Source of the DNA: Paracoccaceae bacterium
GTDB taxonomy: Bacteria > Pseudomonadota > Alphaproteobacteria > Rhodobacterales > Rhodobacteraceae
Direction: 5' to 3'
Assembly (NCBI GenBank): GCA_028284705.1
Contig: JANQRE010000001.1
Location: forward strand, 1-64,000
Length of the DNA stretch: 64,000 bases
The number at the start of each line of letters is the position of its first letter. Within the stretch, counting starts at the first letter, position 1. Of the stretch, positions 16,050 through 25,286 are shown in pieces. The notes beneath the pieces are model-generated. The model was not told the DNA's origin. It did not search any database and worked only from the letters and a program-made list of their open reading frames with translations. A program made the position numbers and the translations under genes.

Positions 16050-18122
16050 ATGTCAGATGGCGAGAAGATTTTACGGAAGAGCGTTCTATCCGTCATGCCG
16101 GTGAAGCTGTCGGTGACAGCACTGCTCGGCATGTTTGTGACGGGTCTGCTATTTGTCATCGAGTTGCAACGCTGGAGCTTGCTCGACATCCCCGCCGCCA
16201 CCGCCATGTCGGGGTTCACAACCCTGTCGGCCGTGCTGAGCAATATCTGGCTAAGCGCGCTGCTGTTGGGTTTGATCGCGGCAATCACCTGTCTTGTAGC
16301 AGGCCTCGTCGCGCTGTTTTATTGGCTGTCGATACTGTCCGCGTTCAGATCCGCTTTTTTGGCACGACGCGCGCGATTTGGTCTGTCGCAACTGCTGGTG
16401 TCGATGCCACGCCTGTTCTTGCTGGGCCAGCTATTTCTAAATCAACTAGCGCGCAATAAGCCGCAAATCTCTGCTCTGCGCCAACTTGCCGAACGCATGA
16501 TCCCGCAGCTGGCCGTACGACGGGCAGCCTTGGAAGCGCGCCGCCGCTCAGAATTACGGGCGGCCTATTGGGCCTTCAAACGCCGTTTGGTTCGCGGACG
16601 GCGCATCAAACGCCGCCTTGCCAATGTCTTTATCTGGTGGACCGATCGCTCAACCGTCGCACATATCTCGCGCACCGTGGTCCTGATTGCGATCGTCGCG
16701 CTTTCTCTGCTCGCCCAGCGGATCGTGATTATCCACCAGGACCGGATGATGTATGTCAACAGCAGCACCCACGATTCGTCCCGCAAACCCTTCTTTTACG
16801 AACTTGCGCGCCACAGCGCCGATGCTCTCAATTCCAGATATCTGAAATTCGTGGCCCCATTGCCCCGTCGTGGATCGCTGACCCTGCAAAAGCCCGACGC
16901 TGCGACCCATCTGGCCCATTCTGGCTGGGCCAAAGGTCGACCGGGTGATGCGTTTCGAACAGAGAAAATCTACTACATCGGTGATTTCGGCGAATGGGCC
17001 TATGTCGCGCGGGCAGCAAACCCCTCCGAAAGACTGATGATCCGGCGGTCCTCCATACTGGAATTTGGGCGCTACGCGGCACCCTCACAACCCCGGAACG
17101 CAGTCGAGAACAAACCCAAATCCAAAACGTCTGGCGGTGACGCCATCGTCAAACTCGATGTGGTCATGTTCCCATCCCGCTCGGATGGGGGGTCCAATGA
17201 CAAGGCCCCTGATCTGAGCGCCATCGAACAAGCAATTGCCGATCTCGGCGCGCAGCAAACCCGGACACAGGCCATGGTTCTGCATTTCTGGCGAGCCCTT
17301 GGGACGCAGGAGCCGGACAACGAAGGCTCGCCTGACGCCGAACTTGCGAACCTGCGGGACCAACAGGCGCGCACCCAGTCCATGGTTCTGCAATTTCTCG
17401 TCGCACAGAGCGACAAGAACCCTCCGGCTAACCCAGCCCTTCTGGACGGCCAATCGAAAATCCTCGACGAATTGAACCGCCTTCTTATTGGCCAGCAGGC
17501 CCTGTATCAGACCTTCCCGCATCAACACACCCATGTCGCAAGCAGCGACCACAACAATATCGACAGATTTCTTGACGGCATCAGTACCCGGCCCAGAGGT
17601 CTGCGCGACGACTTGATCCGGCGGCTCGGCCCGTCCTTTCTGGAGGCCTGCTCCCGAGATCCGGAAAACCTGCTCGGTCACGTCGATTTTGCAGAAGGCT
17701 CCGCGCGCGGTCAGAACGATGACCAATTCCACGAGATTTGGCTGAAGGCCGCCGCATCACACAGAGTTCCGGGCGAGCGTATTCTCCTGCTGCGCGGCGG
17801 AGCCAGCGACAGCGGACCCCGGGCGCTCAACATCGCCTTGTCCGAAAGTCGGGCCGAATGGGTCAAACGTGGTCTTCTCCGCATCGCATCTACCAAGTCC
17901 GGTTTCGCAGCGATGTCCGATGACGTGCGCCAAACCCACCAGCTCGAAATCGTCTCACTCGGGGACGGCGAACGACTGGGCGCGCCCCTAGGGCCGTCCC
18001 CGCGCGCGGTGAATGCGTTTTTGTGCCGGACCGGGCCTGCCCGAACCGAACTGACGGCAAACGCGCTGCCAATTCCAACTGCCAAAACACCCAATCAACC
18101 CATCTTGGAGGTATCAAAATGA
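16050..18122 (+). CDS. inner-membrane protein with OmpA-like C-terminal region
   Basis: 690 residues. ATG at 16050 follows GAGAGG. Hydrophobic segments at about 20-42, 66-98 and 205-225 should span the membrane, with a very basic Arg-rich loop between (about 150-200). After a long soluble part containing two similar QQTRTQAMVLHFW / QQARTQSMVLQFL segments (about 398 and 438), the last 130 residues include ERILLLRGGASDSGPRALN then LSESRAEWV, which resembles the OmpA/MotB peptidoglycan-binding fold. Its stop overlaps the next start (ATGA), so it is translationally coupled to the SGNH-trypsin protein. It could anchor that protein to membrane and wall. Function unknown. Confidence 0.55.
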   Translation: MSDGEKILRKSVLSVMPVKLSVTALLGMFVTGLLFVIELQRWSLLDIPAATAMSGFTTLSAVLSNIWLSALLLGLIAAITCLVAGLVALFYWLSILSAFRSAFLARRARFGLSQLLVSMPRLFLLGQLFLNQLARNKPQISALRQLAERMIPQLAVRRAALEARRRSELRAAYWAFKRRLVRGRRIKRRLANVFIWWTDRSTVAHISRTVVLIAIVALSLLAQRIVIIHQDRMMYVNSSTHDSSRKPFFYELARHSADALNSRYLKFVAPLPRRGSLTLQKPDAATHLAHSGWAKGRPGDAFRTEKIYYIGDFGEWAYVARAANPSERLMIRRSSILEFGRYAAPSQPRNAVENKPKSKTSGGDAIVKLDVVMFPSRSDGGSNDKAPDLSAIEQAIADLGAQQTRTQAMVLHFWRALGTQEPDNEGSPDAELANLRDQQARTQSMVLQFLVAQSDKNPPANPALLDGQSKILDELNRLLIGQQALYQTFPHQHTHVASSDHNNIDRFLDGISTRPRGLRDDLIRRLGPSFLEACSRDPENLLGHVDFAEGSARGQNDDQFHEIWLKAAASHRVPGERILLLRGGASDSGPRALNIALSESRAEWVKRGLLRIASTKSGFAAMSDDVRQTHQLEIVSLGDGERLGAPLGPSPRAVNAFLCRTGPARTELTANALPIPTAKTPNQPILEVSK

Positions 18123-21100
18123 ACATCGACGAGTTCGTGACTCAAATCGAAACGCTGATTTTCGACGAAAAATTTGACGAGGCCGAGGCCCTGATGAAAG
18201 ACCATGCCGTGGTGCTGTCCGAAGACCTCGTGGACGATGCCTTTCAATCTCAGGTCGTTTTCTCGGGCAACAAGCCCTTGCCGCAAAACCAGCCTGAGGC
18301 CGCGATGGCGATCGGCTTGTTCACCGGCCTCTCGCGCAAACGTCGCAACGCAATCTACCGGTCGCGCCTCAGGGACGATCCCGACCAACTTCGAATTGTG
18401 GAAGAGGGCGACAGCTGGCACCAATTCCCGGTCTTCATACGGGATCTCGTGGACCAGGTTGCCGAGACTTATGCAGTGTACTCGCTCGGTTATCCCGGTG
18501 ACACGATTGAAAACATGGTGACCCATGGCGAATATCTGACGGCCATCGTTGAACAGAAGGCGGACGTCTTCATGTTCTCCGGTGGAGGCAACGACATTTT
18601 GGGACGGGGTCGCTTCGTCAAGCTTCTGAACGAGTATTATGACGGAGCGTCCGCCGAGGATCTCATCAACAAGGCCGCCTTAGACCAATCCCTGGAGGCC
18701 GTTCTGAGGGGTTATCACAAGATCATCTCGCGCGCTTTGGCCGCCAAGCCCGATCTTCATATCTTCCTGCATGGCTACGACAATGCAATTCCGTTGGAAA
18801 ACGGGCGCTCGCTTGGCCGACCTCTGGCACGAAAGCGGATCCCACTGGAGATCGGACGAGAGATCGTCAAACTGATCCTGAAAAGATTCAATGCGGAGCT
18901 GAGCGCACTCGCGATCCAAAGCGGTAGCCGGGTGCATCATTTCGATCTGCGAACGCTTGTCGGCGATACCAAAAGCAGCTGGTTCAACGAATTGCATCCC
19001 AGAAGCGCGGGATTCGAACGCTGCGCCGCGCCGATCCTCGACCGGCTCGCAACCCTCGCGGCGGCCCGGGCATCGGACACCGACAGCGCGATCGTCGGCG
19101 TGGCCGAAGCTGCCGGCTTGCAGGTGCCGCGGTCAGCCACAAAAAACTCAGCCTCGCCCTACTTACGACTGCAAAACATGGCCGACAGGATTGGACGGCA
19201 ACCGATCGCTGTCCGCCCGCCCCTGCCAGAATTCGAAATGGAGAAACGCCTCGCCGAACAGGAGTTTCATGGCCTGATGGCCAATCTTGAAACGCCGGAA
19301 AGCACCGAACGCATCGAGGCGCGTCTTGATTACAGTTTGCGACCGGTGGGGTCTCGTCACGAGGCCGTCTTCGGAACACCTGACTTTGACCCATTCTATA
19401 TCCTCCCAAGAGGGGTCGAAGTTGCCAAAGCGGTGGCCCGCATCCATGCCCGAAGCCCGGACGGGGCTACGGGCTACGGAACAGGCTTTCTCATCGGTCG
19501 CAACCTCCTGATGACCAACAATCACGTGCTCCCGTCCCGCGATATGGCGGTCATCTCGCTCGCCAGCTTCGGCTACCACGAAAACGTCGATGGCACGTTC
19601 AACCCGCCCAGCCACTTCCGGCTGACGGACGAGGTCTTCGTCACCTCGGTCAGTCATGACTATTCCATCGTGAGCGTCGAAGAGACCAACGCGGACGGGG
19701 CCACCCTGTCAGAGTTTGGTCACATCGACATCCTGCCGCGATCCGGCAAGGCCCTGAAGGCGGAAAACGTCAACATTATCCAGCACCCCGGCGGCGACTA
19801 CAAAAAGGTCGCTCAGCGCAAGAATTACGTTGTCGGCAGGGCGCGTCAGTATCTCTACTATGTCACGGACACCCTGCCCGGCACGTCGGGCGCACCGGTG
19901 TTCAATACCGAATGGCAACTCGTCGCCCTGCATCACATGGCCATTGCCGATCCCGATGCCCCTGACACGTATCGCGCCAATCGCGGGGTGCGGATTAGCG
20001 CCATCGTTGATGATCTGACGCGGCAACGAAACCTCGGTCACGTCGATGCCCATCTGGTCGACAAGACGCTGTTCCAACTTCGCCTTGAGCGGGCCGCCGC
20101 TCCTGCCCGGGCCGTGGACGAGGCCGAAGACACAAACCGCATCGCGCCCGCCCCAACCGACGACAACGATGACGGCTGGGCCGAAGTGTTCGAAACCGCC
20201 AATTTTCCCATCGAAGGCCAATTCGAAACGGCGCGCCCACAACTTCCGGCGACGGCGGCCCGCTGGCCCAGCTCTCCGCGCAATGCGCCCGACACCTGGC
20301 ACCTGCCCGGCGACCATGCTCAAAGCCCGTTCTCGCTGAACGCCACGGTGTTGCGGGATCTGGTGTCCGCGGGGCGGTTTGAACCCGAGGTCGGCACCCA
20401 TGGTCGGCTGATCTTCGCGTTGCGCGGATGCCGCCTCACCAGTGGCGCGGCGCGGGTCGAAAATGTCGAAGATGTCGCCCTGACCCCCGCGGAGGTTGAT
20501 CACGAAAACACCCGCTGCGTGATCGGTGTCTGGAACCGGTCGACCGGCAGGATCAGCGCATATGCCGGATCGACCGTGCCACGGCGCACCGAAATGCTGC
20601 GCTACTACAACAAGGTGAACTTCGGAACCTCCCGGGTGAATTGCAACATGTTGCCAACCGGGTGTTACGAATATTGCGTCGGCTCGCATTTTTCGCGCCG
20701 GAATGGCGAAGTGAAATATGTGCTGCGTCAGGGCAATGGTCCCCTGCCCGCGAACGCGTCCACCGTAACAACATTGCGCACCTTTAACGATCTGATCTAC
20801 GGAACACAGGATTTTTGGGATACCGCGAAACCCGGTGACAATATCCATCCCGCATTCCGAAGCTCCAGTTTTTCGTCTCAGGGATGTCTGACCCTGCCGG
20901 GCACTCAATCAGGTGGTGGCGCTTCGCACACGACTGGCACCGGAGAGTGGAGGCGCTTCCGCGCCGCCGCAGGGTTCGACGGCCAGCGCCACGGCGAACG
21001 CTATGACGTCTTGCTCGTCACCGGACACGAAGCGTCGGCCATTGCCCACCTGCAAGCCGACAATGCGACCGTCGACCAGCTTGCATGCTTGCGACACGGC

Positions 21101-21337
21101 TCGCGGGGGGCCGAGGTCAGCCGCTTGCAACATGCGCTCGGGCTGACGGCCGACGATGCCTTTGGCCCGATAACAAAGAAAGCCTTGAGCGACTACCAGT
21201 CCGCAAAACTCGGCTATGCCACCGGAACATACGGTCCTGAAATGGCTGCGCTGCTTGGCTTCACCTTCTGGCCTGGCGGCGCAGAGGCGACAAATGGCGT
21301 TTTCCCCAGCGTCAGCGCCACAGATTCACATCTCTGA
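18119..21337 (+). CDS. multidomain SGNH hydrolase - trypsin-like protease - L,D-transpeptidase-like - peptidoglycan-binding protein
   Basis: 1072 residues; ATG at 18119 has GGAGG at seven bases. Residues 90-310 form an SGNH hydrolase: GDSW (Ser99), GGGND (Asn158), ELHP (His293), with Asn in place of the usual Asp at 290. Residues 430-640 form a trypsin-like protease: TNNHV (His469), HDYSIV (Asp514), GTSGAP (Ser590). Residues 735-975 hold a region with IHPAF (His910) and SSQGCLTLPG (Cys923), similar to the SxGC centre of L,D-transpeptidases. Residues 993-1048 are a PG_binding_1 repeat. No signal peptide is visible. The domain set suggests action on cell-wall glycopeptide, perhaps as a toxin or immune effector; role unproved. 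Confidence 0.75.
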   Translation: MNIDEFVTQIETLIFDEKFDEAEALMKDHAVVLSEDLVDDAFQSQVVFSGNKPLPQNQPEAAMAIGLFTGLSRKRRNAIYRSRLRDDPDQLRIVEEGDSWHQFPVFIRDLVDQVAETYAVYSLGYPGDTIENMVTHGEYLTAIVEQKADVFMFSGGGNDILGRGRFVKLLNEYYDGASAEDLINKAALDQSLEAVLRGYHKIISRALAAKPDLHIFLHGYDNAIPLENGRSLGRPLARKRIPLEIGREIVKLILKRFNAELSALAIQSGSRVHHFDLRTLVGDTKSSWFNELHPRSAGFERCAAPILDRLATLAAARASDTDSAIVGVAEAAGLQVPRSATKNSASPYLRLQNMADRIGRQPIAVRPPLPEFEMEKRLAEQEFHGLMANLETPESTERIEARLDYSLRPVGSRHEAVFGTPDFDPFYILPRGVEVAKAVARIHARSPDGATGYGTGFLIGRNLLMTNNHVLPSRDMAVISLASFGYHENVDGTFNPPSHFRLTDEVFVTSVSHDYSIVSVEETNADGATLSEFGHIDILPRSGKALKAENVNIIQHPGGDYKKVAQRKNYVVGRARQYLYYVTDTLPGTSGAPVFNTEWQLVALHHMAIADPDAPDTYRANRGVRISAIVDDLTRQRNLGHVDAHLVDKTLFQLRLERAAAPARAVDEAEDTNRIAPAPTDDNDDGWAEVFETANFPIEGQFETARPQLPATAARWPSSPRNAPDTWHLPGDHAQSPFSLNATVLRDLVSAGRFEPEVGTHGRLIFALRGCRLTSGAARVENVEDVALTPAEVDHENTRCVIGVWNRSTGRISAYAGSTVPRRTEMLRYYNKVNFGTSRVNCNMLPTGCYEYCVGSHFSRRNGEVKYVLRQGNGPLPANASTVTTLRTFNDLIYGTQDFWDTAKPGDNIHPAFRSSSFSSQGCLTLPGTQSGGGASHTTGTGEWRRFRAAAGFDGQRHGERYDVLLVTGHEASAIAHLQADNATVDQLACLRHGSRGAEVSRLQHALGLTADDAFGPITKKALSDYQSAKLGYATGTYGPEMAALLGFTFWPGGAEATNGVFPSVSATDSHL

Positions 21338-21432
21338 AGGTGGGCGAACACAGCCCAATCAGGGCTGTTCGAGACGGGTCGCAGCCAACAGAGCAGGACG
21401 CGATCAAACGATCACATCGGCGCCGGTGTTGC

Positions 21433-21493
21433 GGCTGGACCGCGAATTTTGAACAGTTCCATTGTGTAGCAGTTCAAAATTCGCGGTCCAGCC
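21433..21493. repeat. perfect 22-bp inverted repeat with 17-base loop
   Basis: Bases 21433-21454 and 21472-21493 are exact reverse complements (arms begin GGCTGGACC and end GGTCCAGCC). The AT-containing centre and lack of a T run make it unlike a simple terminator. It lies 95 bases after the multidomain gene and 28 before a clear terminator. Confidence 0.85.
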
Positions 21494-21520
21494 GTTAACA
21501 AGCATTCGATTGCACACATC

Positions 21521-21551
21521 AAAACGCAGGCCACAGCCTGCGTTTTCTTTT
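21521..21551 (+). terminator. rho-independent terminator of the SGNH-trypsin operon
   Basis: An 11-bp stem AAAACGCAGGC / GCCTGCGTTTT with a CACA loop (21521-21546) is followed by CTTTTT. It sits 184 bases after the multidomain gene. The A-rich foot means it could act in both directions. Confidence 0.8.
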
Positions 21552-21633
21552 TACGCTGATCGGAGTCCGCTTTCGACATCCCTTTTGGTGGGCTCGCAAG
21601 TGCAGCGAATGGCCGCTTTCCGCCCGACTCTGC

Positions 21634-21885
21634 CTAGTCACTTGTTGTGACATAGCCACGGCGTCGCTTCTTGATCTCTAGGTCAGCGAGTGCGTGCGCA
21701 GCGTGTTCGGCGTTTGGATACGTGACGGCCATGGCACGACCGCGGGTACCGATACGACCCCAGCATCTGACAACGGCGACATCGCCGAAGAGGGTTGGTT
21801 GTGGCGCGATCCCGTAGAACCGGGCAATGTTCTCCGACGGAACGATGCGGACAAGGTCCAGATGCGTTGTATCGATTTCGGTCAT
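21634..21885 (-). CDS. WGR-domain protein
   Basis: 83 residues from the ATG at 21885 (MTEIDTTHLDLVRIVP...). VVRCWGRIGTRGRAM is the WGR signature and the whole protein is one WGR domain, ending KKRRRGYVTTSD. WGR domains bind nucleic acid ends in PARPs and occur alone in many bacteria, often on plasmids and islands. A longer in-frame opening from 21999 exists, but its extra 38 residues look non-conserved. The product is probably cytoplasmic; role unknown. Confidence 0.75.
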   Translation of the reverse strand: MTEIDTTHLDLVRIVPSENIARFYGIAPQPTLFGDVAVVRCWGRIGTRGRAMAVTYPNAEHAAHALADLEIKKRRRGYVTTSD

Positions 21886-21979
21886 GAAGCGAGTATCGGA
21901 CAGATGTTCTGTCCCGGTCCAATGATATTGCTGAATCCAACACCCTCGCTTGATTCCGGATTGTGATGGATCGACCGCC

Positions 21980-23167
21980 CTAGGTTTCAGCAGATGCAAG
22001 CCGCTCTATCGCGTCTTGCAATGACATCGCGCGCACGCCCCCCGGGCCCGGAACCTCCCTCTCTCCGGCATAGACTAGTATACACTCGGCCACCTCCAAG
22101 TCGTTAGCGGCGATGTGAAACCCTCGCGTGACCTTCGGCGCTGTCGTCCGCTTGATCTCGATGGCCCAGAGCGCGCCACCGGGGAGTTTCAGCAAGAGAT
22201 CGATCTCAGCCCCTGCCGAAGACCGATAGAAACTAGCCTCCGTTCCGCGTGGCGCGGCGGCAATCAGGTTTTCGATGCAAAATCCCTCCCAACTTCCGCC
22301 AACCACAGGATGCCCCAAGAGAGCTTCCGTGCTTTCGATACCGAGCAAAGCGTGGGCCATCCCGGCGTCGCGATTATAGACCTTCGGCGATTTCACCAAC
22401 CGCTTGCCCGCTTTCGAATGCCAAGGCGGAATCCGACGCACCAACATCAGGTCGACCAGCAGATCCAGGTAGCGCGCAATGCTCTGTCCCGAGACACCAA
22501 GGTTCCCCGCCAGCTTCGCCGCGTTGAGAAGCCCACCCTGCTCATAAGCCAGCATGGTCCAAAACCGGCACAGTGTTTTGGCCGGAATGCGCGGCCCAAA
22601 GGACGAGATGTCGCGTTCCAGATAGGTTCGGATGAAGTCCTCGCGCCAGGTCAAACTGGCCCGATCCGTCTTCGCCAAGAAACTGTCGGGGAAGCCGCCC
22701 CGCAGCCAAAGCGCGGACATCTCGTCAATGTTAACCTCCGACAAAAGGAAGGGCGTCAGCTCCTGATAGCTCACCCGTCCTGCTAGGGACTCGGCGCTTT
22801 AGTGCAGCAGAATGTTTGACGCAGATCCTAACAACAGGAATTGCCAGGTGCGGTGCCCTGCCCTCCGGTGCCGGTCGATTTGACCGCGCAACGCTTTGAA
22901 CAGATCGGGCACAAGCTGGATTTCATCGATCACGACAAGTCGGCCCATCTGCTCGTCGAGATAGAGATCCGGCTCGTCCGAGACCTGACGATCCGCCATC
23001 CGCTCCATGTCGAGATAGATCGCATCGCGGCTTTCTGCGATATCTTGAGCGAGGGTCGTTTTGCCAACCTATCTCGGACCAAGCACCACGACACCCGCCT
23101 GGGCTTCTAGGTCGTCTTCCACCAATTGCATGTGACTGCGCTCGATCATACCTTGCATTTGTTCCAT
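21980..23167 (-). pseudogene. AAA-type ATPase with DUF4143 domain, two internal stops
   Basis: Reading the minus strand from the ATG at 23167, one frame gives VVVLGPR-*-VGKTTLAQDI (Walker A split by TAG at 23069-23071), IYLDMERMAD, LVVIDEIQLVPDLF (Walker B), LLGSASNILLH-*-SAESLAGR (TAA at 22799-22801) and then a complete DUF4143 C-terminal half (FIRTYLERDIS, GAEIDLLLK, AIEIKRT). This is the standard layout of the AAA_14/DUF4143 family, often mobile and linked to antitoxin-like functions. Two nonsense changes with otherwise intact sequence mean recent inactivation. The distal 264-residue half could still be expressed from an internal start. Confidence 0.8.
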
Positions 23168-23228
23168 GCGATGGAAGATCTGCAATGTTTAAAGCAGAGA
23201 CCAACCATAACCTCACTGCGGGACCCGT

Positions 23229-23825
23229 CTAACTTTGCGCGGCCAGCCCCGCATCTTCCATCTGCTCCCGATCCGGCAGGTCCTGCAGTGACTCCAGATC
23301 GAAGGCCAAGAGGAACTGCTCCGTAGTTACATAGGTGTAGGGTGCTCCACGTCTGGGCGCGCGCGGCCCGGTCCCGATCAACCCGCGCGCATACAGCCGA
23401 CCGATCAAATCGCGATTGATCTCCTTGCCGAAGATGTCCTTCAGCCCGTCGCGCGTGATTGGCTGGTGGTAGGCAATGGCGGCCAGCACCGCGACGTCGT
23501 ACTCGCGCAGATCGAAGTCTTGGTTCCCGATGTCGGCGGCCGCCCGGATCGCCGCCGCATAGGCCGGACGGGTCCGTAGCATCCAACCGCCGGAAACCTG
23601 GACCACTTCGAACGACCGAGCGCCGAGGTCAGCGACCAGATCGTCGATCAGAAGATCGACAGAGCCCCCCTGCCCCACGACGCGCGCCAGGTCGTCGCGC
23701 GGCACTGGCGATGTGCTGGCGAACAGCACAGCTTCGATCCGGCGCACCCATTCGCGCCAGCGCAAGTCGGCGGGCAGGTCCTCCAGTTCCCGGTCGAACG
23801 ATTGGTCACTGCGATCCTTGGCCAT
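23229..23825 (-). CDS. ScpB-like protein (SMC-ScpAB kleisin-partner family)
   Basis: 198 residues with the double winged-helix pattern of ScpB: RIEAVLFASTSPVPRDDLA, DLREYDVAVLAAIAYHQPIT, INRDLIGRLYARGLIGTGPR then APYTYVTTEQFL. Core ScpB lies next to scpA; here there is no ScpA, and the neighbour is a DUF1403 gene whose stop is three bases upstream. This pairing is known from rhizobial and roseobacter plasmids, so the gene is probably an accessory paralogue, not the housekeeping one. The frame is intact. Confidence 0.75.
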   Translation of the reverse strand: MAKDRSDQSFDRELEDLPADLRWREWVRRIEAVLFASTSPVPRDDLARVVGQGGSVDLLIDDLVADLGARSFEVVQVSGGWMLRTRPAYAAAIRAAADIGNQDFDLREYDVAVLAAIAYHQPITRDGLKDIFGKEINRDLIGRLYARGLIGTGPRAPRRGAPYTYVTTEQFLLAFDLESLQDLPDREQMEDAGLAAQS

Positions 23826-23828
23826 CGC

Positions 23829-24744
23829 TCAGACCCCATAAAGCCGGAACGTGTCGCGCCCGGTCAGCTCGCACACTGCGCCGAGTTCAACAAGTCGGTC
23901 ACAGAACCGGCGTGCCGCGCGATCGGAGCGCAGGGAGATCAACGCTGTGGGGGCCACTGCGTCCAGGTTCAAGAACTGAGCGACTGCCTCTTCCGCGCCC
24001 TTGGCGCGAAGTTTTGGGGCAACCTCTCTCAGGCGAACGGCCCGGCGGGCAAGGTCGGCCGCCTCCCGCGCTGCCTAGGCCACTGCCGCCGAGATCGCCC
24101 GATGGCAAACGAGCCGCAACTCAGCGCCCGCCTTCTGCAAATCTGCACGCTTCAGGCTACACGCCAAGAGGGGCATGACATACGTCCACCCAAGGGCCTG
24201 TGCCAATGCAGCGTCGGCGAGGAGCAGCGCGGTGGAGTGGTCCGCGTGGTCGCTCCTCGATCACAGCCTGCAGCGCGGCTGCGGCTCGCGCGACCGGTGC
24301 CCCGTGCCCCGCTCCGCTCGGGTCGCCCCCATCGCGTGGGTCGCACCCGTCGAGCCAGATTGCGATCTGCTCCGCCTCCATCTGCGGCAGCGCCCGGTTC
24401 AGTGCCCTGACCGAGACGGGTCTATCGACCGCCTTCCGCCACGACACGTAGATGTCACCTGCCGGTCCAGGACTGTCACCCGAATGCAGGAATGCCACGA
24501 CGTCGCGCAGATCCCCTGCCCTTTCGGGACGTCCGGAGAGGGCCACGCAGGCTTCCGCTGCGCGCAGGGCCAAACGCTGTCGGAGCAAGGATTGGGGGAC
24601 GTCGTCCCTGCTCAACACAAGATGCAGATGCGCGAGGGCTGCCCCGGACAAAAACGCCACATCTTCAGGGGTTTCGGCGCGCACCGGCGTGACCCAGGCG
24701 GGCATCCGGGGTAAATTGTCAAAGCTGTCTCGAGCGTATGCCAT
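23829..24744 (-). pseudogene. DUF1403-family gene with a frameshift and a stop
   Basis: From the ATG at 24744 the frame MAYARDSFDNLPRMPAWVTP matches DUF1403 proteins. Near 24245, after ...AVIEERPR, homology jumps to another frame reading HSTALLLADAALAQALGWTY then MPLLACSLKRADL; a TAG near 24075 interrupts AISAAVA-*-AAREAADLARRA; the rest runs to TGA 23829-23831 (GRDTFRLYGV). Two lesions in a sequence otherwise well preserved. Function of the family is unknown, but it usually precedes an ScpB-like gene, as here. Confidence 0.7.
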
Positions 24745-25274
24745 CCCACAAGACTACCGTGTCACGGCGCTTTTGCCCACCATATAGTGTACAAACCGCC
24801 TCAGCTTAAACGCGTTTTTTATGTCCAATAAGTTTGCATTATCGGATACTTGCCGACGACGATATCGCCAAAATCTGGACAAGCGAAATGAAGTTCAAAT
24901 CGCTTTACTTGTTTCGCCCAATCTTTGTTAGCAATTGTTTTCATTTCTCCTCAAAGTGCAGTGATTGACCACTTGAGTCGTTCAAACAGTTGTATAGCGC
25001 AAGCGCATTTTTTTGTTGATGATGCCGGCAAGAAATTCGCCCCTGTCGGCCTAGCTATTTTCTGTCACCAGATAGAACAGGCTCCACGCGTTTCGAAGAA
25101 ACGAATTTCTGCAATCAACCACACCAAAGGTAGACAGCTTCACGGCCCTAGCTAGGAGGCGGTAACTCGGCTTTCTGTCGAAGGATGCTCGTAACTCGTA
25201 CACACATTCCGATTAACTACTGACCAGGGAGTTTGGGCACATGACGGGGCAAAGGCAGTCGATGAACTACTTTA
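24745..25274. other. AT-richer gene-free stretch
   Basis: About 530 bases with lower GC than either side and no convincing frame. It separates the DUF1403-ScpB block from the integrase remnant. It contains runs such as GCGCATTTTTTTG but no defensible terminator or promoter. Confidence 0.4.
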
Positions 25275-25286
25275 GTGTCTGGCATA

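Noticed and set aside
19709-20908. 399-codon minus-strand frame inside the multidomain gene
   Set aside because: The sense frame has three recognisable active sites here; the antisense frame has none.
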